The notes: a model not told the origin generated them from the sequence alone. 64,000 nt of DNA from Siphonodentalium dalli (GCA_032622095.1 CP136068.1:124133989-124197988), one strand, 5' to 3'. Shown: positions 1 to 11,629, counted from the first letter of the stretch. Program-made: numbers and translations.

Positions 1-811
1 GAGCCAATTTACGGTTTTCACTTGCCGATTGTTTACATTTATAATGTATTGTAACTTGCGAATGCCAGTTTTTGCAAAATTGATACTTACATATTTTATG
101 ACCGCCAAATTGATACTTTGTATTTCACCACTATCTGCTGAGATTGATGTTTAGTCCTCTGGATTCACCTCATACGTCATACACATGTCAACTTTTCAAA
201 AACTAGAAACAACAGTCAGAAACTGAAGAAGGTCCTCTTCAAATGTTTTATTTCATAAATGACCACACAAGATATTTTGATATTTTCTTAGCATGTAGCC
301 CTTTTGTGTATATATTATACACACGCTGACTGCACAGGAGTACAACTTGAATGGCGAGAATTGTTGTATGCGTACAGTTCGTAGAGGATAATACTGTCAT
401 TTGGTTGGGCGAAGCGCGCTAGCTCACGTGTCGCAGAGTAGTTTTAAACATAGCCCGACAAACGAACCATCGCCCGGGCTATAGTATTCGAAATATTACC
501 CCCGCCTGATTGGCCCAATTTGAGAATTGTGCCTGCCGACGTCACGGCGATTGACAATTGTGGCTATATATAGTCTTCAAACTAATTATCTGCCTACTGA
601 TGTCACGGTTGGAGCGCGGCGAGTCATATATCATAAAACACATTTTGTCTGCCTTGTTGTGAAATAGTGAGAGTTATTTTCACTCGGTGGCGTCTTCTGA
701 ACAGCAATCAGGACTATTGACATTGGCCTGCAGTTCTGCTTTCTGTTCATTGGACAGCATCTTGGGGAAATAGTTCGATATTCCACTACAAGGCAGACAA
801 TAGGTGTAGGC
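1..811. other. no gene recognised; non-coding
   Basis: No convincing open frame or RNA gene is visible. The stretch around 395-560 is richer in G and C than its surroundings and has short self-complementary pieces around CGCCCGGGCTATAGT. Similar wording (AGTCCGAAGACTATAGGTCG) returns in the duplicated unit that follows, so this may be the eroded outer part of the same repeat. Probably intergenic or intronic. Confidence 0.5.
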
Positions 812-812
812 C

Positions 813-1156
813 TATATTAGTTGTTTCTTATGAACAGTCAAAAACCAAGGCAGTCAATATACTGCTTTATTATTTGACACGTTTTTTGGCCTGGCTCCAA
901 ACATGTCAGCAGGCGGGTAATAGTCCGAAGACTATAGGTCGGGCGACAGTTCGCTAGCCGGAATTCTTGCCACCAATAGTGACGTCATATTAGTGGTTTC
1001 TTGTGAACAGTCAAAATCCAAGGCAGAAAATTTACTGTTTTATAATATGACACATTTCTCGCCTGGCTCCAAACATGTCAGCAGGCGAGTAATAGTCCGA
1101 AGACTATAGGTCGGGCGACAGTTCGCTAGCCGGAATTCTTGCCACCAACAGTGACG
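813..1156. repeat. tandem duplication, period about 172 bp, two copies
   Basis: Two adjacent copies share a long block that runs from ATTAGTKGTTTCTTRTGAAC through CTGGCTCCAAACATGTCAGC to CCGGAATTCTTGCCACCAA. The block around ACATGTCAGCAGG begins at 901 and again at 1073, giving the period. The copies differ by scattered substitutions and a one-base length change, so the duplication is not very recent. No coding potential is evident. Confidence 0.85.
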
Positions 1157-1211
1157 CCAAAACGTGGGTATTAAATAGATCGAGAACTATATCCCGGGTC
1201 ATATTAATATA

Positions 1212-1350
1212 GGGGCCTCGGTGGCTCAGTCGGTTAGGGCTAAAACTCCAAGTCGTCTCGCCCCAAGCGCTGGAGGGTTCAAATCCAGATGTTCCGATAA
1301 TGGACTTTGTAAATCGAAATCGTTATCTGATGGAGTTACACGCCGATAGT
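1212..1350 (+). repeat. tRNA-derived SINE head
   Basis: The sequence has the two internal RNA polymerase III promoter boxes of a tRNA-like gene: an A box TGGCTCAGTCGG at 1222-1233 and a B box GGTTCAAATCC at 1276-1286, about 50 bases apart. Cloverleaf stems are imperfect, with an ACTCCAAG stretch where the anticodon arm should be, and unrelated sequence follows instead of a 3-prime acceptor end. This fits the head of a SINE rather than a working tRNA. The 3-prime limit is uncertain and may reach about 1460. Confidence 0.65.
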
Positions 1351-1568
1351 CTGTGGTTTGCCGCACATGGTCGACGTTTTTATCAGCCATTGAAAATAAT
1401 TGTTAGATTAGCCATAAGTGTGCGGATTTCCTTCACCAATAAAACTGGCAATGTCGTGATATGGCCTTAGTTGCTGAAAGCGATATTAAACCCAAATCAA
1501 TCATTCCATATTAGTAGAATGCTGAGAGAAATAATGTATTCTTTCGTTCCTTCATATACATTCATTAA

Positions 1569-1949
1569 CCCTTTACCCAACAAACCGGCCAGAACCGGCC
1601 AAATAAAGCTTCAACAGCCTAAAATATCTTCGGTCTGTCTCAATAGAACCATACAAATATGGATATCATTGGAACCGGCTCCTTGACCACATTGTGATAG
1701 TTACAGTTAACCCTGTGCCAATGCATTCTCTTATATATGCGAGTCGACCATAGGTCGCCTCGCATATATAAGAGAATGCATTGGCCTAAAAAAAATATTT
1801 TTTTACCATTTTTTCTTACATTCTTTAACAATTTTATAATTTTTAATGTGTTAAGCCAATGCATTCTCTTATATATGCGAGGCGACCTATGGTCGACTCG
1901 CATATATAAGAGAATGCATTGGCACAGGGCCCTTCTGTTGGGTAAAGGG
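1569..1949. mobile_element. TTAA-flanked MITE, terminal family A, with two-hairpin cassette
   Basis: The element begins CCCTTTACCCAACA and ends with its reverse complement-like TGTTGGGTAAAGGG, and is bounded on both sides by TTAA (1565-1568 and 1950-1953). TTAA target duplication with CCC ends is the signature of piggyBac-type transposition. The 381-bp body has no transposase frame. It holds two 69-bp hairpins (1717-1785 and 1855-1923) in opposite order around an AT-rich spacer. A near-identical copy lies at 27422-27813 and a shortened, inverted copy at 41802-42034. Confidence 0.88.
1717..1785. repeat. 69-bp near-perfect palindrome (hairpin cassette, left unit)
   Basis: Runs from GCCAATGCATTCTC to GAGAATGCATTGGC. 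Each arm is 33 bases with one mismatch next to the centre; the loop is only ATA. The facing unit at 1855-1923 is its reverse complement, so the cassette is an inverted repeat made of two palindromes. A transcript could fold into a hairpin of about pre-microRNA size, but nothing here shows that it is transcribed. Confidence 0.9.
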
Positions 1950-1959
1950 TTAAAGCAAT

Positions 1960-2600
1960 TTGATTATGAATAGAACTATAGGCAGAACGCCAGACGTCTG
2001 GGTGAACCTAAACTAGAATGTAACAGGGTTCCCACTGATCAGAAGTTATTAAATTCAGTCTATCGAACGCATAGCAGTTCTAGTTTAGGTTCACTCAGAC
2101 TAAAATGGACCCGAAACTATGGAAGCGGCTTATATTCAGGAATCCAGATTTTTTTTTACTTTATGCTCGTGAAAAAGGAAACACTTTCTTGGTTAACATA
2201 TGAAGTATTTATTAATGAACAAACCTTTCCAACGAACATAAACTTATCAAATGGTGTATTCTTACATAACATACAAATTCGTTCTAGCTTATATATTGAT
2301 GGGGTCCGGGTTAACACGTGTCGCGGTTGACCCTTTCTATCTTAAATGGATTATCTCATCCGTTATAGAACTATACATTGGAATGGGCTCTTATCCATTT
2401 CGATGGATGTTCAAGAAACAAAAGCAGACGACAGTTTATACCCGTGAAGAATGATTCATATTCTTTAGTGGGAAATGTTCAGATAATAAGTTCGTTTGTT
2501 GAACTTATTATCTTACCATATCCTCAGGGAACTACTCGTCAATGAGAATTTAGTAAATAAATAGATAAAGGTCCACTTAATTTTCGAACCCCCAGATTAC
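1960..2600. other. non-coding with short inverted repeats
   Basis: An inverted repeat spans about 1994-2101: GTCTGGGTGAACCTAAACTA at its left is matched by TAGTTTAGGTTCACTCAGAC at its right. A second hairpin lies at about 2467-2510 around GGGAAATGTTCAGATAATAA and TTGAACTTATTATC; the same motif pair returns at 16826-16895, so this is a dispersed foldback. No gene is supported. Confidence 0.55.
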
Positions 2601-3245
2601 TTTATATAAAATATATGCCATATTATATACCATTTGAAAGAGGAAACTCCAAAACATTGTATTATCAACTTATCCGGTGTAATAAACTGTGGACATGTTG
2701 TTTTTGTTGAGTTGCCAATGCGTTTTGTCATCAAGATTGAAGTAAAAATCAGTATTGTTTTCAATGCAGGGGGAATAACTCTATATATTAACGATAGAGT
2801 TCTTCCCCTTTCATTGAAAAAGTTTGAATTATGTTGCATTCTGGGTGCCAGAGGGGGAAGTCTTCAGCAGTTTTCTATTTCTCTGTGGGCATCTTCGGAG
2901 ACACAGATGTTTCAAATAGTGATGAATTATAGTATTTTAATCATATTTTATGGCATAGATTGTTATTAAAACCTTATATCAAGTCACTATAAAAAACATA
3001 ATCTGAGACTTGAAAATTAAGTGGGCCTTTAATGGCTCACAATATACATGCATATGCATGCATCAATTACGAAATCATTGCTCTTCGAATCGATTCAGAA
3101 TGCACGTTTCTACAGCAATCTCGAATTATCTTGTCCTTGAAATTAAAGGTTTCCTCTTCATTGCGGCACACATTCGTTTGACGTCATAGTCGCGTATAGA
3201 CGCCGGATCATCGAGGTCGCAGCCAGTTCTCTCACGCACTATAGT
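2600..3245. other. no gene recognised
   Basis: Short open frames exist on both strands (the longest is 111 codons at 2634-2969, plus strand), but they overlap one another, show no recognisable domain, and have no splice-site or codon evidence in favour. I see no repeat structure either. Most likely unique non-coding DNA. Confidence 0.4.
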
Positions 3246-3248
3246 TTC

Positions 3249-3790
3249 AGGGTACGTTCACACAGCTGGTCTGGAATTGTTCAACCTTTTCGTGTTTTCA
3301 ATGAATTTCCAACAGTTGAAAATGTTTAGGTACAAGGTGGGGAAACCTTTCAACCCATGGGGGTACAAATATGGAATTTCGCGAGCATGGGAGTTTCGTC
3401 TGGTTCAAGTGGGGGGGGGGGTGCAACAGATACTCTGCAGCCACATTCCTGCCTGTTGCACACCGAAAGATCCTTGCTGCATGTTGCAATCGTTTTGTAA
3501 CAAATAATTGTTTCTCAAAGCATGTTGAGCAGGACATGCATCGTTCTCAACGGAAGTTTGAAAAGTTTCCAACTGATAGCATTTTCATACCAAAAGTTGG
3601 CCTAGTTATAAAAGGTATGCTAGTGTGGGTCTAAATACAACAAATTCCCCGCTAATATTGGTTGGAAAATTAAACAATGAGAACAATTCAACTTATATGA
3701 GGTGTAACAAATGTGAGAGGCATGAAATTTCCAACAGATGAAAAACCCACCTACCCCCACCCCTGTCACCACGTCCCTGTGTGTGTTCTT
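3249..3790. repeat. possible degenerate DNA transposon remnant
   Basis: Starts AGGGTACGTTCACACAGCTG, which resembles the left end of the foldback at about 31853 (AGGGTACGTTCATACACTGG). A block around GGTCTAAATACAACA (3630) and a block near CACCACGTCCCTGTG (3768) have counterparts at 49425-49600. A G homopolymer sits at 3411-3421. Element limits and class are not resolved. Confidence 0.35.
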
Positions 3791-4295
3791 ATTCCTGGCA
3801 TATAGTCCCAAATCAGACACACCTCTGTGTGTATACATGTTGTGAACATTGTGTATACATGTTTGCATACCATGTATAGACCAGTGGTGATATTCTCATA
3901 ATGCTTATTATATATATGTTTGTTTTTTTTTGTTTTATTTTTGGAAAATGTTATGGATAAGTGTCGATTCACGTTTTTCCGACGAGAAACAGGAGAATTT
4001 GAGCAACGATCATAGTAACGAACTGCACCGAGTCTGCTGGAGCACCACTCCTATCTGGAAATATATAATAACATACATTGTGTATCTATTTTAAAAGGAC
4101 ATGGCTCTTTCGAACTACATAATTTGGTAAGAGATATTTCAAAACATACGAACGCTGAAGATTTCCGAACAAATTCGTCGGTATAGCGCTGAAATGTGTG
4201 CCATGTTTCTTATGTTTCGACAAATTTGAGACCGTTCCGTTAGTGCCTGTTCATTTTTTTCAATTATAGCGGTCGCGTAAAAATTGCAACTGTAT

Positions 4296-4923
4296 CAGGG
4301 GGGGGGGGTCGGTTAAAAATTACAGGATACAAGGACCGGGTGGGTGGGTGTCCCCGAGCCCGGAATGTAGATTTTTTCTGATGTCATGCAATTTTTTTCC
4401 AAAATCATTTCTAAGACAATTTACAGCTTCAAAATGAATTGAAACAATCAGATTCATATATTAGTGCATGATATAGCCTTATACAAGTGAAGGGGCTCTA
4501 TATTTTAATTTTCCCCACAATTTCTCCCTTTAACAGTTGAAACCACGGGTGGGTCCGGTTTTTGTCGAGGAAACAAATTGCAATGGAAAAAAATCCATTC
4601 TCATCTTTTCTAATAGTTTATCCTGGTTTATCATGGCTTTTTAAACTTATTATACATAGAGGATACCTGCGTGTTTTGAGTGAATACCGGAAGTATCTCA
4701 TGAGTGGTCACAGTGAGATACTGGAATCATCACGAGTGGCCTTTAGGCCATTTTGGGGGTGGGTGTCTCAGACCTGGGTGGAAAAAAATTATATGGTCCC
4801 GGGTGGATGTCCCAGACCTGAGTGGAAAAAACTTTCGCTCCCGGGGTGGTGGGTCCACAAAACTGAAAAACACAAAATTTCCACCTTGTATCCGTAATTT
4901 TTTTCCTGACCCGCCCCCCCCTG
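4296..4923. mobile_element. non-autonomous DNA element with poly-G ends and 7-bp target duplication
   Basis: The left end CAGGGGGGGGGGGTCGG followed by an A-rich stretch and GGATACAAGG is mirrored at the right end by CCTTGTATCC, a T-rich stretch and a C homopolymer ending CTG. Both sides are flanked by ACTGTAT (4289-4295 and 4924-4930), an exact 7-bp direct repeat that fits a target-site duplication. The 628-bp interior holds repeated GGGTGGGTG blocks and no transposase. A second member with the same end structure lies at 40606-41143. Confidence 0.8.
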
Positions 4924-4930
4924 ACTGTAT

Positions 4931-5649
4931 GGGAAAAAAGATCTGTCGTTGCTCTGATACTTTTATGGCAGAACATAATTTTGATAATTAAAACGAAAAG
5001 CAAGGAATGTGTGAAGTGTTTAAATAGCATCATGTTAATATAACGCAATATACCTAGCGTTTTTTGTCGATTAATGAAATGTAGTCCGACGATGTGACAT
5101 ATACCGTAGTGTTGTATATATAGAGAGGATCTCCAACGAGATATGTTGGGATATAAGATTTTATGAAACGAGTTTGATAATATTGATTCACAACGAGTCG
5201 TATATCATGTATATCACATGAAAAAACTATAGATTTATGCCTTTTTAACAAATCAAAATCCTTAAAAGAAGCTGCAAAATACATACATTTACAGTGTTGG
5301 CTGAGACGCTTCACAACCGTATACGACAGTAATGCGTGCTCTGGGGCTTGATACGGAAAGTGTAGTCCGCCAATTTTCCTTTTTGTTTTTTGTGTCTATT
5401 TTCGTTAGAGCAACGAAGTTGGACAAGAATTTAACTTTAATGATCAAAGCAATCATTTTGCATTGTCTGGTTGGTGTCAAGCGCGGCTCTTCGAAATAGT
5501 ATTAATCCGCCTGAATCAATGTAAAGACGGGCGGTCATTTTGTTGCCGCGAAGCCAAGTGATATGCACGAGAAGCACGCGCCTATTCATAACTAGTGAGA
5601 GATAAGAAAATATGTAATGGCTTTTTTAATGATATAATAGGGGTTTCAT

Positions 5650-5698
<49 letters not shown>

Positions 5699-6110
5699 GA
5701 TCTAAATACACGTATAGTAAGACTTTAACACAAAGAAACTAATTGGAGTCCTATAATAAGTTTACGTTGTCAAATTCGAACAGGTGTCTTTCACAAATGC
5801 CATTTCGGATTAATTTTCGTCCTGAAATATTTCTTTATATAACCTATATAAAATTAAAATAGATTCATTGTGAGCCGATTTTCGCGGGGAGACGGAACGT
5901 GCATCCATCCACGTTTTGTTTGACCCGGCGTCACCCATGATCAGCTAAGGCTTCGCCGCTAGATTAAAGAAGCCGCATAAAGGCAACCGATAATTGATTT
6001 CTCGTATTGAGAGCTAGAGGGTCGGGATCAAGTAACAAATTAGCCCGAGAAAAAAGAGATTATCAATACCTCTCTGTATCTGTCAGGATCATATGAACCC
6101 CGAGTACCAG
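4931..6110. other. no gene recognised; contains an AT microsatellite
   Basis: Aside from the AT dinucleotide run at 5652-5694, I see no coding, RNA or element signal. Open frames at 5054-5480 on the minus strand are short and low complexity. Confidence 0.45.
5652..5694. repeat. (AT)n microsatellite
   Basis: An uninterrupted run of about 21 AT dinucleotides. Confidence 0.95.
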
Positions 6111-6114
6111 TTAA

Positions 6115-6165
6115 CCCTTTGCGAAAACCCTGTGCCAATGCATTCTCGTATGCGTCGTATTTTTT
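6115..6165. repeat. truncated hairpin-cassette fragment
   Basis: A TTAA at 6111-6114 is followed by CCCTTTGCGAAAA and then by CCCTGTGCCAATGCATTCTC, the opening of the hairpin cassette, which breaks off after a few more bases. No right end is found. It is a stump of the same MITE group. Confidence 0.6.
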
Positions 6166-6212
6166 TTCTGCACCAAAATCTGCCATATATGATTGAGTGT
6201 ATACCCATTATT

Positions 6213-6622
6213 AGGGGAAGTCGGTAGCCGAGAGGTAGCGTACTGGTCTCTCGTGCTAGCGGACCGGGGATCGCAACCTGGTCAGGTTATTCTGACAAAA
6301 ATCAGAACTCGGTCAGATACTAAGTTTGTCAGGCTGAAAAGTCTCATTCGAGATCACTGAATAAAGATCCGAATGCCAAATTACGACTCCCCCACCCCAT
6401 TACAACACTTGTCCACGTATGTTGTCGTGGATGCAGTATGCTGTCCGATCGGGCGCGGACATTAATGGCTGACCCGTGTACACGCCTCGGTGTGTGCACG
6501 TTAAAGAACGCTACTGGAGTCACCACGTGGTTATAAAGTTACTCGGCCGTGGTAGCACCTGGACCAGTGCGTCTACAACCAGAATTGGTTCCTGCACTGT
6601 AATGTATACAGATACAGATACA
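6213..6622 (+). repeat. tRNA-derived SINE
   Basis: An A-box-like TAGCCGAGAGGTAGCG begins at 6224 and a B-box-like GGGGATCGCAACC lies at 6266-6278, the spacing of a pol III type 2 promoter. A long body follows, including GTGTGCACGTTAAAGAACGC near 6490, and the 3-prime part ends in the short tandem repeat ATACAGATACAGATACAT, a typical SINE tail. Unrelated to the SINE at 1212. Confidence 0.6.
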
Positions 6623-6629
6623 TATTTCG

Positions 6630-7383
6630 TTGAATGGCACGGGCCGCAGTGAAAACACATTATAAGGAGCATGCATTTGGTAAGTCATGTCGATGAACAA
6701 AAGTAGATTAAATAGTGCCAATATGCATGAGCTTATTTCATATTGAAATAAGCACTATACGGGCTTAGTTTGAACGCCTCGTTTTACGCCCATAAAAAGA
6801 GCGTATTTGTTCTCAAATACGCTCTATATGGGCTTAATTCGCGATATACATAATAAGCCCGTATTGTGTCTATGGTCACGAGAACAGATTGCCTATAGAC
6901 GGATAACTATTTCAGTATTTTGAGTGATAACATTTGGAGTTAATTTCATTGTTTATCACTTGCTAGAGCGCTGAAATACCACAAGTTATTGTACGATTTA
7001 TTTGGTTTCGGGGGGAAACAAATATTTGATTCGAGTCGAGGAACCCACACACCAATGCTCAGCGTGATCGTATATCGATACTTGAAATGTATTATTGTTC
7101 ACAGCTAGTACTTTTTGGCGGCCTGGCAAAAAGTCGACGAGCCGACGGTCTCGGACCAAATTGCAGATGAAGATGGATAACTCTGAAATCAATTGGCTTT
7201 GGGAGTTAGATATTTGACAAACCGGCCAAATTTTATTGAACAAAATGTTGATAAATAACAGATTTTGGGTAATTTTATACTATAGTTGACCGTGGTTGGC
7301 ATTATTTGTTGTTGTTTGTTTGTTAGTTGTTTTTTTTTTTGGAATCTGATGATATGGGAATCATCGAATCGGATTTAGTACCT
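6630..7383. other. non-coding with clustered small hairpins
   Basis: Two short palindromes occur at 6731-6752 (CTTATTTCATATTGAAATAAG) region and 6798-6823 (GAGCGTATTT...AAATACGCTC). A block at 7020-7045, ATTTGATTCGAGTCGAGGAA, is the reverse complement of wording near 43740, where it precedes a repeat that also appears at 61590, so part of this stretch belongs to a dispersed repeat. No gene is supported. Confidence 0.45.
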
Positions 7384-7387
7384 TTAA

Positions 7388-7998
7388 GGGATTAGGTAAT
7401 CGATAGGAGCTGCGCTGACGCAACATTAAAGACCCTGCGCCAATGCATGCCCTTATATATGCGAGTCGATCATAGGTCGCCTCGCATATATTAGAGAATG
7501 CATTGGGCTCACAATTGTTTATCATTTTTTTACCTATTTTTCTTATATTCTTTAACAAGTTTTATCATTTTTTCATCAGTTTTTTTTAACAATTTTTTTT
7601 TTAATTTTTTCTTACATTTTATAACAATTATTATCATGTTTTCTTATATTCTTTAATAATTTTATCATTTTATCATTTGTTTTTACATTCTTTAACAATT
7701 TTATCATTTTTTATCATTTTTTCTTGCATTATTTATAATTTTTTATCATTTGTTCTTACATTCTTTAACAATTTTTATAAATTTTTATCATTATTTGTTA
7801 CATTCTTTTTGTTACAATTTTTTATCATTGTTTTCATTTTTTCTTATATGTTTTTAACAATTATGAAATATAATGTCAAATTTGTTAGGCCAATGTATTC
7901 TCTTATATATGCGAGGCGACCTATGGTCGACTCGCATATATAAGAGAATGCATTTGCACAGGGTCACAAAAAATCAGGAAGCTCCAGTCATGAAAGGG
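7388..7998. mobile_element. TTAA-flanked MITE, terminal family B, with expanded AT-rich spacer
   Basis: Bounded by TTAA at 7384-7387 and 7999-8002. The right end reads AGCTCCAGTCATGAAAGGG; the left end is eroded but keeps AGGAGCTGCGCTG and GCAACATTAAAGACC, matching the copy at 35451-35888. Two 69-bp hairpins flank a spacer at 7510-7880 made of imperfect repeats of about 30 bp around TTACATTCTTTAACAATTTT. No transposase frame. Confidence 0.8.
7510..7880. repeat. AT-rich degenerate minisatellite spacer
   Basis: Loose tandem copies of a unit near TTTTTCTTACATTCTTTAAC plus AATTTTATCA. The other cassettes carry one or two copies of the same unit; here it has expanded. The reverse complement form is seen at 35540-35760. 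Confidence 0.75.
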
Positions 7999-8170
7999 TT
8001 AACCAAGACAGATAAGATAGATAAAGTTACCAAACATCTCCGAATGTGGGTATCGGTTTACGCGGGGGGGGGGGGGGGATTCTGAAATATGGAGAATGTT
8101 GCCCAGGATATCCAAACTTTGCATTTTCCATGATATGACGTCTCAGAAAATCGCAAGTAAATGACATTAT

Positions 8171-8360
8171 AACCCTTTCATGACAGCATTAAAGGTCCTG
8201 TACCAGTGCATTCTCTTATATATGCGAGTACTCCATAATGAGCCTCGCATATATCAGAGAATACACAGGCTTACAAGGTCAATGTAAATATTGTTAGGCC
8301 AATGTATTCTCTTATATATATATATGATGCTCACTATGGGAGACTCACATAATTATATAA
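8171..8360. repeat. degenerate family B MITE, right end lost
   Basis: Begins AACCCTTTCATGACAGC and contains two decayed hairpin units around GTGCATTCTCTTATATATGC and GGCCAATGTATTCTC. The typical closing GAAAGGG-TTAA is missing. The inner ACAAGGTCAATGTAAATATT wording is shared with the copy at 40300-40557, so these two form an older subfamily. Confidence 0.65.
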
Positions 8361-8368
8361 TACACGCA

Positions 8369-8517
8369 GGTTAGCCCGCCACTGGCGTGGTTCGTCTGAA
8401 ACATGACATTTTTTAATTAATTAATTATTTCAATTTTTTTTTTTTCAATGAGTTATGAGTTAATTCTATTTTTTTTTCAATGAATAGGTTAGCCCGCCAC
8501 TGGCGTGGTTTGTCTCA
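8369..8517. repeat. pair of 29-bp direct repeats
   Basis: GGTTAGCCCGCCACTGGCGT and the nine bases after it occur at 8369 and again at 8487, separated by an AT-rich filler that itself contains TCAATGA twice. Looks like a local duplication. Confidence 0.7.
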
Positions 8518-8519
8518 TG

Positions 8520-9480
8520 GCTTTGTTCGAAAAAGCAATTGCAACAGCTTCCGAGACACGTATGCTGCACCTAGGTGTACGATTTCGTCGAAATCAGCCA
8601 GTTTTACCCGATTTGACCTTGAATTGATCAGTAGGCTTCAATATTCGACACGGCAATTGACTGCCGTTGGCCACGGACTGCCGTAACAGTTGATAACATG
8701 TTCACATTCGGCGGATCGGGCACTGCGGTCAGTCAAAAAACATAACGCGCACGCTATAACTCCGGTATCACTAACGTACGCGGCATCGGAAGGGTCAGGT
8801 TAACTTCTGCCTGGATCCACGTGGCGTGACGTAATTCACAACCACGTGTATTTACCTCGAAAGTGTTAAAATTGCGCGACCGCGACACACACAATGGCCC
8901 GATAATGGGCACGCATTCCCTGGCATTTCTCAGAAGATATTCATGGGGAGGTCAAGTGACCAATTTTGAAATTTGCTGGTCGCATTCGTCTGTAGGTCTG
9001 AGGAATTCTCGGCTAGATATTGTTACCAACATGACATATTTAAATTAATCCCGCCGTGCACCCCATCACCAACGCGACATGTGCTGCGTTCTAAAAATAG
9101 GTCGATTGCAGTGGTTCATAGAGATTGCGACAGAGAATATTGTTTGATCGAAAGCATTTGAATTAATACGTCGCAATACTCGCCTTGATGCTGGCTAATA
9201 GATATTTGTCCCTGCTAGGTGTTGGGAATGTCGTCACACAACACGCTCATGTCTGCATATAGTCTTACGCGCACACGCCCAGACCCAGACGTAAGAATGA
9301 CATTACGCACATACGCTCTTTATCAACTACACTGCGGATAGGAACACTCTTTAACTATCAACCAGATTAACCCCCGCAGTGCCGTTGACGGTGATTTTGA
9401 TGATTGGGAGTGAAGAACGGGTGCACACACATATATACACACACACATATATATACGGAAGTCTCAAAATATATATATAG
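8520..9480. other. no gene recognised
   Basis: Several open frames of about 60 codons on the plus strand (8480-8686, 8863-9048, 8973-9161) show no domain. The region has a more even base composition than its neighbours. It could be the non-coding part of an old retrotransposon or unique DNA. Confidence 0.35.
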
Positions 9481-9488
9481 AAGACTAG

Positions 9489-9805
9489 TTGATGTACCCG
9501 TCTTCGTCCGGTCTATTTAGGGATTTCTTTGTGATCGCCTCCGTCTGGGCAGAATATACAGCGTCTGGACAAACCATTGTTCGATGGGTCCAGAAACATG
9601 CCTATACGTACGTATATGAGCGAGGTCAAGGACACGGTCGCACGTCAAATTGGACCCGCCCAATTATTCCCGGGATCAAACTTTGATCATCAAAGTAGGC
9701 CTATATACCAAATTTGAGTCGGATCGGTCGAGCAGTTTTCGAGTCTATAACACACACATACATACACACATACATACAGACAGACAGAAGTTCCAAAATA
9801 TATAA
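9489..9805 (+). mobile_element. RTE-like retrotransposon 3-prime end or RTE-mobilised SINE
   Basis: The segment ends with CCAAATTTGAGTCGGATCGG, then AGCAGTTTTCGAGTCTATAA, then CACACA/TACATACA and GACAGACAGAAG simple repeats. That wording is typical of the 3-prime terminus of RTE-clade elements and of the SINEs that borrow it. No reverse transcriptase is left. Similar flanking wording (CAAAATATAT) on both sides could be a target duplication but is low complexity. Confidence 0.55.
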
Positions 9806-10019
9806 TATATAATGCATAGAACCTCCAGCCATGAAAGGGTTAAACAAAAAAAATGGGTCCATGTTGTTCTCCTGTATACATTACCCTGGGAGATACGAAC
9901 ATTCCTTGTTGCAAACCGCTGACTCGTGTTATATGTCAAAGTGCAGTATATCAAATTCACGAGGTGACATTTCATTTCCCTATAGCTATGTCGACTCCAA
10001 TCGGAATCACGCGAAGTGA

Positions 10020-11020
10020 CTCGTTCTAATTTCAAAAATCTCATTTGAAGTAAAGAAGCGAAACCGGACACTCGTCGAACTCGTCCAGAAAACTACACCT
10101 CTTGACACTGATGGCGACACCTCATTACAGAGGAAATGGAAAGTTATCCCGCTTCGTATAGGTTCGCGAATCAACAATTATAAAATAAGAGTAGATTCGA
10201 GGGATGTGCTGAGATTTGTGTGTTATTTTCTGTAACCACCCCGACCATCATAGCCGAATACGGGCGCCCGAATTTTTACGAGGGCTGAGACTATTTGCCC
10301 GAATTTGTTTACATGATAGTCATGTTTCTAACCCAGTTTTTTCTCAGAATATACATTGTATATATACATATACATATAATAAAATAAATTCAAATTAACC
10401 TTAACTGTGTATAATTCGGCCACAAACGTGAACAATACTATAACGTTCCCCTGAAATACCATTCAATTCCCGAATATTGACCGAAAATATCTCCAATTTG
10501 CCCGAAAATTGCCCGAATTTTGAGCTTTCAATACGTTTTGGGGGGCTGCAGTTTTAGCACCCCCCCCCCCCCCCACCGGCCCGTACGGCTATACCAGAAT
10601 GACACACAGTTAGATATTCCATAGTTTAGTCAATGACAGTTGTGCTTTTCAAAACATAAAATAAATTGAGATTTGTTATTAAAAAAAATCATAGTATTTC
10701 CAATCAATATCTGGTGAATATAGTCCTTGGATCAAATGTTAGACTAATAAGGCTCCTGGTAGGAAAACAAACTCTCATCAATATTTGGTTCTTTAATTGA
10801 ATTTGCCCTAATAATTATCAAACTTGATGGATGTACAAGTCGAATGCAAGAACGTTGCTATAGGGTTTCTGGAATTAAGTGAGGTTTCCGCCACCGAATG
10901 TCCAATGCACCACGTCTTTGGTGTAAGTCGAGTTCCAACGAGATCCATTTATACATCCACAACTTTTACTTGACATAAGTTGATATTATTACATGTATAC
11001 TTTTAGCATAGTGCTATGCT
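10020..11020. other. non-coding; repeat with G/C homopolymers
   Basis: Between about 10245 and 10590 the word GCCCGAAT recurs (10269, 10309, 10510 and nearby) and the stretch ends in a C run at 10560-10574. CATAGCCGAATACGGGC near its left and CCCGTACGGCTATA near its right look like terminal inverted repeats of a decayed element. The rest is AT-rich and featureless. Confidence 0.4.
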
Positions 11021-11021
11021 A

Positions 11022-11489
11022 TATGTGACCCGCCATATCAAATCCAGTCGTAAGTCGGGATTTTTTTTACCCTGTGCCAATGCATTATCTTATATATGCG
11101 AGTCGACCATAGGTCGCCTCGCATATGTAAGAGAATGCATTGGCCTAACAATTTTTTATCATTTTTTTTAAATAAATGTTTCTTACAATTTTTAGGAAAT
11201 AAAATAAAAAAACATCCATTACCCTGCAGGGAGCCCCACACATATATAGAAGCATATAGAAGAGTGTCGTCTGCTCATGTTTGTCTGGGGCTCTGTATGG
11301 GTGAAATTATAAAATTGTTAAAGAATACAAGAAAACATTATTAAAATTGTAAAAAATTGTTAGGCCAATGCATTCTCTTATATATGCGAGGCGACCTATG
11401 GTCGACTCGCATATATAAGAGAATGCATTGGCACATGGTAAAACAAATCCCGACTTCCGACTGGATTTGATATGGCGGGTCACATATAT
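11022..11489. mobile_element. MITE, terminal family C (TGTGACCCGCC ends), with hairpin cassette
   Basis: The termini TATGTGACCCGCCATATCAA and the matching right end ending GGCGGGTCACATA are unrelated to the CCCTTT ends of families A and B, and the flank is TA rather than TTAA. The inner part still carries the same two 69-bp hairpins, starting ACCCTGTGCCAATGC. A middle segment from about 11205 to 11330 (with CATCCATTACCCTGCAGGGA) is shared with the second copy at 48802-49258. Confidence 0.85.
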
Positions 11490-11629
11490 ATACATGTAAT
11501 AGTTTTCTGTGTGACGATTTTTCTCACGGTATATATCACAATTAACCATTTCTATACTAAACGGGTTCTCCCATTGAGTTATAAAAGTATACATTGAAAT
11601 ATGTATACTAGCTTAAACAGGCTCACTTC

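Noticed and set aside
1212-1290. Functional tRNA gene
   Set aside because: A and B boxes are present but the stems do not pair properly and there is no proper acceptor end; a SINE head fits better.
1640-1973. Frames such as MRVDHRSPRIYKRMHW recurring at many loci
   Set aside because: They are translations of the 69-bp hairpin cassette. The same peptide appears on both strands because the sequence is a palindrome; it is not a conserved protein.
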